Shown here one piece after another: positions 6,008 to 10,410 of a DNA stretch of 10,410 bases. The notes beneath the pieces were generated by a model. The model was not told the origin of the DNA and made no database searches. It saw only the letters and a list, made by a program, of their open reading frames with translations. Location: contig CAZPDS010000083.1 of the NCBI GenBank assembly GCA_964585485.1, forward strand, positions 1-10,410, read 5' to 3'. Origin of the DNA: CALGYY01 sp964585485. Its GTDB lineage: Bacteria > Bacteroidota > Bacteroidia > Bacteroidales > CAIWKO01. The translations under genes were made by a program, and so were the position numbers. Positions within the stretch are counted from its first letter, which is position 1. Every line of letters begins with the position of its first letter.

Positions 6008-6979
6008 TTAGTGGATCGTTGCTGTCTCACGCAATTCTTTCCATACCAGGGCGGAAGCCCCGAGGATGGCGGCATTGGATCCGTCGAGGCGGGATGGAAG
6101 GATTTTTACTTTATTTTGGAAGATTTTTAAAAGATCTGCTTCCAGATAGCGCTTTACCGGTTCGAAAAGGATATTGCCGGCTTGTGCCAGACCGCCAAAC
6201 AGGAAGATGGCTTCGGGGCTGGTAATAGCAACCATGTCTGCGAGTTTTCTTCCCAGGACCAGGGCGACCTGGTCAAAGGCTTTCAGCGCCAGTTTGTCGC
6301 CCTTCAGGGCCGCGGCAGCGATGTCGTAAGCGCTGAATTTCTCCATGGATTTCAGGCTGGAGTCGCTGTAGTCGGGTTCAGCAAGGAGTTCCCGGGCGGT
6401 TTGTACGATGCCCGTGGCCGAGGTATAGGTTTCCAGGCAGCCTTTGCGGCCACAACCACAGGGGCGGCCATCGTGGTCGACAATGATGTGGCCGAACTCA
6501 CCGGCAAAACCATCGTGTCCGTACATGACTTCACCGTTCACGACAAAGCCGCTTCCCACGCCGGTTCCAAGGGTAATAACTACGAAGTCCTTCATTCCCT
6601 GGGCGCCGCCGTAAATCATCTCACCGATAGCGGCTGCGTTGGCATCGTTGGTCAGAAAGGCCGGGATATTAAAAATCTGTGAGGTGATGGAGGCGATTGG
6701 AATAATGCCCTTCCACGAGAGGTTAGGCGCGAATTCAATGTTGCCGGTGTAAAAATTTCCATTGGGGGCTCCAATGCCCGCCCCTTTGATTTCCAGCGGT
6801 TCCTCCAATGTGGTCAGTATTTTGTCGATTCTGCGGTGCAGTTCCTTCGCCAGATCATCATAACACTGATACTCGCGGGTATTGATGCTCCCCTGATAAA
6901 AAATTTCGCCTGTGCTCCCGATTAATCCGAATTTCGTATTGGTCCCGCCAATATCAATTCCTAATACGCCCTCTCTCAT
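6008..6979 (-). CDS. ROK-family sugar kinase (glucose or N-acetylglucosamine kinase candidate)
   Basis: ROK kinases phosphorylate hexoses such as glucose, GlcNAc or ManNAc in the cytoplasm using ATP. I place the start at the ATG at 6979 (MREGVLGIDIGG, 323 aa); an in-frame TTG two codons earlier is less likely. The phosphate-binding loop DIGGTNTK is at 9-16, the catalytic Asp is D112 in NDANAAA, and GTGVG is at 138-142. The ROK zinc signature follows: E161 and H164 in AGEFGH, then C174, C176 and C181 (CGCGRKGC). There is no N-terminal helix-turn-helix, so it is a kinase and not a NagC/XylR-type repressor. It begins 20 bp after the hexosaminidase stop and is the last gene of the cluster. That context makes GlcNAc a reasonable substrate, but glucose or mannose cannot be excluded. 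Confidence 0.9.
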   Translation of the reverse strand: MREGVLGIDIGGTNTKFGLIGSTGEIFYQGSINTREYQCYDDLAKELHRRIDKILTTLEEPLEIKGAGIGAPNGNFYTGNIEFAPNLSWKGIIPIASITSQIFNIPAFLTNDANAAAIGEMIYGGAQGMKDFVVITLGTGVGSGFVVNGEVMYGHDGFAGEFGHIIVDHDGRPCGCGRKGCLETYTSATGIVQTARELLAEPDYSDSSLKSMEKFSAYDIAAAALKGDKLALKAFDQVALVLGRKLADMVAITSPEAIFLFGGLAQAGNILFEPVKRYLEADLLKIFQNKVKILPSRLDGSNAAILGASALVWKELRETATIH

Positions 6980-6999
6980 AAACAATCTTTTTAGTAGAA

Positions 7000-9261
7000 T
7001 TAGTCAATAATAATTTCATCAATAAATATCCATGCGTCACCTCCTGCACCCCAATGCCAGTCAGGGCAGGTGCCGACGTTCTTTGCACTGATACGGATAT
7101 AATAGGTTTCCGCCGGACAAACATCCTTGAAGGAAACCTCCCGGAGGATGGTTTCTTTATTGTCCGGTGTGTTGGAAAATGAAATCCGTTTCAGCGGTAC
7201 GAAATCAATTCCATTTTCGGATATACTCAATTCAACCCACTCCGGCAGGAAAATCCAGGAGGCCAGGTTTTGCATGAACGTTACAGTAACGTTGTTGATT
7301 TTTTTGCGTTCGCCCAAGGGGAGGGTAAGGCCGAGGTCAACTTTTTGGTAGCCTTGCCAGAGGCCATCTTTAAAATTGCTGGTGGCGCGCACGCCGTCTA
7401 CAGTACCTTTGATGCCGCCGGCCGTGTAAGTGTTGCTGAACAAGGCTTTCAGCCGGGGTGCCAGACCAAGTCCCTGGTGGAATACGAAACTTCGCTGAAG
7501 TAATTCGGAATCAACACCGTAGCTGCGCAGCAAACGAGCCTTCACGGTTGCACTGCCTGTAATGCGGAAGGGTCCTGCATAGCGGGTGGAATTCACCGTG
7601 GGATCGCTGCCATCGGTGGTGTACACGATGTCCTGCCGCTTATTCCCCGGGTTCAGTGTGATAATAAAGGATTTATCGCTGGCGCTGTATTCACTGCTCA
7701 TCGTGAGCAATTGGTCTTCGGATCCATAAGTGACGCCCATCCGGTCGAGGCGGGGGTAGTGAAGATCCACCCGCTGTTTGAAGGCCGGAAAATCCCTTTG
7801 CTGGGGATAGGTCCACAGGACTTCGGAAAGCGCCAGCATACGCGGAAACAACCGGCTGTCGACCAGGTTTTGCGTTACGTGCTCTGTCCAGATATTGCAC
7901 TCGCCACCCAGGATATGCTTATGCAGGGGCAGTTCCATGTTGGCCGGCACGGGATCAAATTCATACACTTTAGCCAGGCTGGTGTTATTGATGCCGTAAT
8001 CGAAATAGCAGTGGCTGGTGGGCGAAACGATGGCATCGTGTCCGGAAAGCGCCGCGGCTGTAGCGCCGTCGAATCCGCGCCAGGATTGTACCGTGGCACC
8101 CGGTGCCAGACCACCGTCAAGGATTTCATCCCAACCAATGATTTTACGGCCTTTTTCCGTGAGGTATTTGTCGATACGTTTGATGAACCAGCTTTGCAGT
8201 TCAGCGCCGTCCTTCAGGCCATAGGCTGCCATACGGGCCTTGCATTTCGGGCAGTTTTCCCAGCGTTCGTGAGGCGCTTCATCGCCGCCGATGTGGATGT
8301 AAGTAGACGGGAAAAGCGTGATCACTTCGTCAAGGACATTCTGCAAAAAAACAAAGGTACTGTCGTTGCCGGCACAGAAAATATCACGGAAAACCCCCCA
8401 GGATGTTTCCACCTTATAAGGTCCGCCGGTGCAGCCCAGGTGAGGGAAGGAGGCCAGGGCAGCCGTGCTGTGCCCCGGCATTTCAATTTCCGGAACCACC
8501 AGCACATGGCGGCTTTCGGCGTAAGCCACGACCTCGCGGATCTGATCCTGCGTGTAATAGCCTCCGTAGCGCGAGCCATCGGCTTCGGTGCGCCAGGCGC
8601 CGGTTTTGACCAGCTCAGGGTATTTTTTTATTTCGATACGCCAGCCCTGATCATCCGTCAGGTGCCAATGCAGGCGATTCATTTTATAAAAGGCCAGCAG
8701 ATCGATGTAGCGTTTTACAAAGTCGACCGACATGAAATGCCGGCAGCAGTCGAGGTTGAGTCCACGCCAGATGAAGGCGGGCTTGTCGGTAATCTGTACG
8801 CCGGGTACCTTCCATTCAATGCCGGCTTGTTGGCTGAGTGCTTCAATTTCAAGGGGCAGGAGCTGGCGTAGTGTCTGCATGCCGTAAAACAAACCGGTGG
8901 ATTGCCTCGCCGCAATGATGATGGCGTTGGTGGCGGTTTGCAGTGTGTAGCCTTCATTTCCCAGGCTATCGCTGCGGTCGGCCAGAAGAATGATCGCGTT
9001 TTTGGCTTTTTTTAAGCTCTTCAGGGGCTCAACTTTGAGGGTGAGGCCGGTTGGTTTTTGCAACAATGACTGCAGGTAATTGGCCTCACGAAGGAAGCCA
9101 TCCTGTTTGTCATAATAGATGATGGTCTTTTCATTAATAATGAAATTATGACCATTTGTTAGCATCCGGGCAGGAGCGGGGATCATCGCAGATTGCGCGG
9201 TGCAGAAGTTTATACTTAAGCTCAGGAGCATCAGGGACAGGAGATAGTATACTTTTCTCAT
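7000..9261 (-). CDS. Secreted GH20 beta-N-acetylhexosaminidase with C-terminal accessory modules
   Basis: This enzyme removes terminal GlcNAc/GalNAc from glycans by substrate-assisted catalysis. The 753 aa begin with a signal peptide (hydrophobic core about 5-19, cleavage probably after CTAQ at 20-23). An N-terminal GH20b-type domain runs to about 160. The catalytic TIM barrel starts at WRGLNLDCCRHF (165-176) with HWHLTDDQGWRIE at 198-210, PEIEMPGH at 257-264, and the catalytic pair D327-E328 in HIGGDEAP (D positions the acetamido group, E is the acid/base). ECNIWTE at 454-460 closes the active site. After about 525 come a chitobiase C-terminal-like module (YTTDGSDPT at 547-555) and a discoidin-like (F5/8 type C) module from about 615, with SWIFLPEW, CPDWHWGAGG and a terminal DEIIID. 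The gene starts 13 bp after the GH92 stop. Export to the periplasm or cell surface is expected. All key residues are present. Confidence 0.95.
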   Translation of the reverse strand: MRKVYYLLSLMLLSLSINFCTAQSAMIPAPARMLTNGHNFIINEKTIIYYDKQDGFLREANYLQSLLQKPTGLTLKVEPLKSLKKAKNAIILLADRSDSLGNEGYTLQTATNAIIIAARQSTGLFYGMQTLRQLLPLEIEALSQQAGIEWKVPGVQITDKPAFIWRGLNLDCCRHFMSVDFVKRYIDLLAFYKMNRLHWHLTDDQGWRIEIKKYPELVKTGAWRTEADGSRYGGYYTQDQIREVVAYAESRHVLVVPEIEMPGHSTAALASFPHLGCTGGPYKVETSWGVFRDIFCAGNDSTFVFLQNVLDEVITLFPSTYIHIGGDEAPHERWENCPKCKARMAAYGLKDGAELQSWFIKRIDKYLTEKGRKIIGWDEILDGGLAPGATVQSWRGFDGATAAALSGHDAIVSPTSHCYFDYGINNTSLAKVYEFDPVPANMELPLHKHILGGECNIWTEHVTQNLVDSRLFPRMLALSEVLWTYPQQRDFPAFKQRVDLHYPRLDRMGVTYGSEDQLLTMSSEYSASDKSFIITLNPGNKRQDIVYTTDGSDPTVNSTRYAGPFRITGSATVKARLLRSYGVDSELLQRSFVFHQGLGLAPRLKALFSNTYTAGGIKGTVDGVRATSNFKDGLWQGYQKVDLGLTLPLGERKKINNVTVTFMQNLASWIFLPEWVELSISENGIDFVPLKRISFSNTPDNKETILREVSFKDVCPAETYYIRISAKNVGTCPDWHWGAGGDAWIFIDEIIID

Positions 9262-9274
9262 ATAAAATACATGC

Positions 9275-10410
9275 TTATTTTATCGTGATTTCGTCGGCAA
9301 ATATCCAGGATTTATATCCTTTTCCGGGATGCCAATCGGGACATACGCCGGCGTTTTTAGCGACGATCCGAACATAGCGGGCGCTGTGGTTTTTCCCTTT
9401 TGCCTGGAAGTTTTCAATGATGCTTCCGCTTTTCTTTGGGTCGGTTTTGGTTTTAAGGCTGCCAGCAGGTTTATAATCGGTTCCGTTTTCGGAGATATAG
9501 AAGTCAACCTGTTGTGGCATAAAGATCCAGGAACGTTCATCCTGAAGGAAGCGAACGGAGATTTCATTAAATTGCTTCAGGCCGCCAAGGTCTACACGAA
9601 CGTCGAGATCAACACCCTCGTAGCCTTGCCAGGCGCCGGTTCTGAAATCATTTTGTCCGAGAATGTAGTCGATCAGCGCCTGATCGCCACCGGCAGCATA
9701 GGCCGGAGCATATGGGTTTTCAATTTTCACGCTGCGTCCGCCTTCAATTTTCGAAAAGGTGGCGCTTGTCATCATACTTGCGGAGCCGTCTTTCCTGAAC
9801 GCGATGGCGTTAATACGTGCCGTTTGTTTAATGACAAAAGCTTGCTTATACACCGATGAGTACAGGGTGGGGATACTGCCGTCGGTGGTGTAGCAAAGGG
9901 TGGTTCCGGCTTCCGCACAGGCCAGTGTTACGCTTGTTTGATCCGTGAATACATAGTCGGCTCCGGTGATGATGGGTGCGGGGACCAGTTGGAACTCCCG
10001 GATGGCGGAGGGAAGATCACCATAGGATTGCTGCAAGCCCCACTTTTTGTTGGGCTGAGCTCCCAGCACGAAATGGAGTTCGCCGCCGTTGATGATTTCC
10101 TGATGTGTAATCCAGGGGCGTTGCAGATCCTGGCCGTTAAGGGTAAGCGATTGGATGTAGGGATGCCCGGCTGCTTTCCCGTTGGTGGTGATAAGAAATC
10201 GCTTTCCGTTTTCCAATTGCAGTTCGGCCTTGTCAAAGAGGGGAGAGCCGATCATGTAAATTTCTGAAGCCGGCGTAAGCGGATAAAACCCGAGGCTGCT
10301 GAACACAAACCACGACGACATCTGCCCGCAGTCTTCATTTCCACAAAGTCCGTCGGGTGCGTTGTGATACATCTCAGTCTGTAACCGCCGCACAAGTTTT
10401 TGGGTTTTCC
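9275..10410 (-). CDS. GH92 alpha-mannosidase, C-terminal part (5' end beyond the window)
   Basis: GH92 enzymes are calcium-dependent, inverting exo-alpha-mannosidases that trim mannose from N-glycans and yeast mannan. The open frame runs through the right edge (KTQKLVRR precedes the first internal GTG), so only the C-terminal portion, about 378 residues, is seen. The family's hallmark is present near 10354-10280: PDGLCGNEDCGQMSSW, then FVFSSLGFYPLTPAS and IGSPLFDKAEL, with the acidic residues of GNEDCG belonging to the active site. This ends the catalytic domain. A chitobiase C-terminal-like module follows (YTTDGSIPT, about 9973-9749), and then a discoidin-like module (about 9661-9278) with SWIFMPQQ, SENGTDY, CPDWHPGKG and a terminal DEITIK. 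The two modules match the tail of the next gene. It is followed after 13 bp by the GH20 gene, consistent with one transcript whose promoter lies outside the window. Confidence 0.93.
   Translation of the reverse strand, partial: KTQKLVRRLQTEMYHNAPDGLCGNEDCGQMSSWFVFSSLGFYPLTPASEIYMIGSPLFDKAELQLENGKRFLITTNGKAAGHPYIQSLTLNGQDLQRPWITHQEIINGGELHFVLGAQPNKKWGLQQSYGDLPSAIREFQLVPAPIITGADYVFTDQTSVTLACAEAGTTLCYTTDGSIPTLYSSVYKQAFVIKQTARINAIAFRKDGSASMMTSATFSKIEGGRSVKIENPYAPAYAAGGDQALIDYILGQNDFRTGAWQGYEGVDLDVRVDLGGLKQFNEISVRFLQDERSWIFMPQQVDFYISENGTDYKPAGSLKTKTDPKKSGSIIENFQAKGKNHSARYVRIVAKNAGVCPDWHPGKGYKSWIFADEITIK

Noticed and set aside
6980..6985. TTG at 6983-6985 as the start of the ROK kinase
   Set aside because: An ATG two codons downstream gives a normal family N-terminus directly before the DIGGTNTK loop and is the more probable start.
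7711..8871. 386-codon + strand open frame opposite the GH20 gene
   Set aside because: It is a shadow of the GC-rich catalytic region of a complete GH20 gene with all active-site motifs; its translation shows no recognisable domain.

Overview
The window looks like chromosomal DNA of a member of the Bacteroidota, probably a Chitinophagaceae- or Sphingobacteriia-type organism. The evidence is a parA-parB-DUF5683 gene order typical of the phylum, signal peptides ending in ...AQ, promoter-like sequences matching the phylum's TTTG / TAnnTTTG pattern, little Shine-Dalgarno sequence, and a GH92-GH20-ROK glycan-use cluster. The genus assignment is inference from gene style only.

Left part (1-3349): three surface-glycan genes. 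An O-antigen ligase/polymerase-like membrane protein is on the + strand; its start codon lies one base outside the window. A PglC/WcaJ-type sugar-1-phosphate transferase and a DegT-family sugar aminotransferase are on the - strand, overlap by 8 bp and converge on it. The roughly 295-bp gap between the converging genes is not empty. It has a good Bacteroidota-type promoter, a stretch that can fold into several nested helices, and a strong intrinsic terminator, all on the + strand. This looks like a free-standing small RNA gene of about 170 nt that I cannot assign to a family.

Middle (3354-5785): the chromosome-partition operon parA-parB plus a secreted or membrane DUF5683 protein. It is read leftward with gaps of only 4-7 bp, and the same tight spacing continues into the aminotransferase and sugar transferase. 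Five genes, from segregation to glycan synthesis, may therefore share one transcript. A likely promoter and an AT-rich perfect inverted repeat lie upstream of parA, and a terminator separates this unit from the next.

Right part (6008-10410): a leftward catabolic cluster of GH92 alpha-mannosidase (truncated by the window edge), GH20 beta-N-acetylhexosaminidase and a ROK-family sugar kinase. Together they suggest trimming of mannose- and GlcNAc-containing glycans (N-glycan or chitooligosaccharide type) followed by phosphorylation of a released sugar. The two hydrolases carry the same pair of C-terminal accessory modules. I see no IS element, CRISPR array, tRNA or rRNA.
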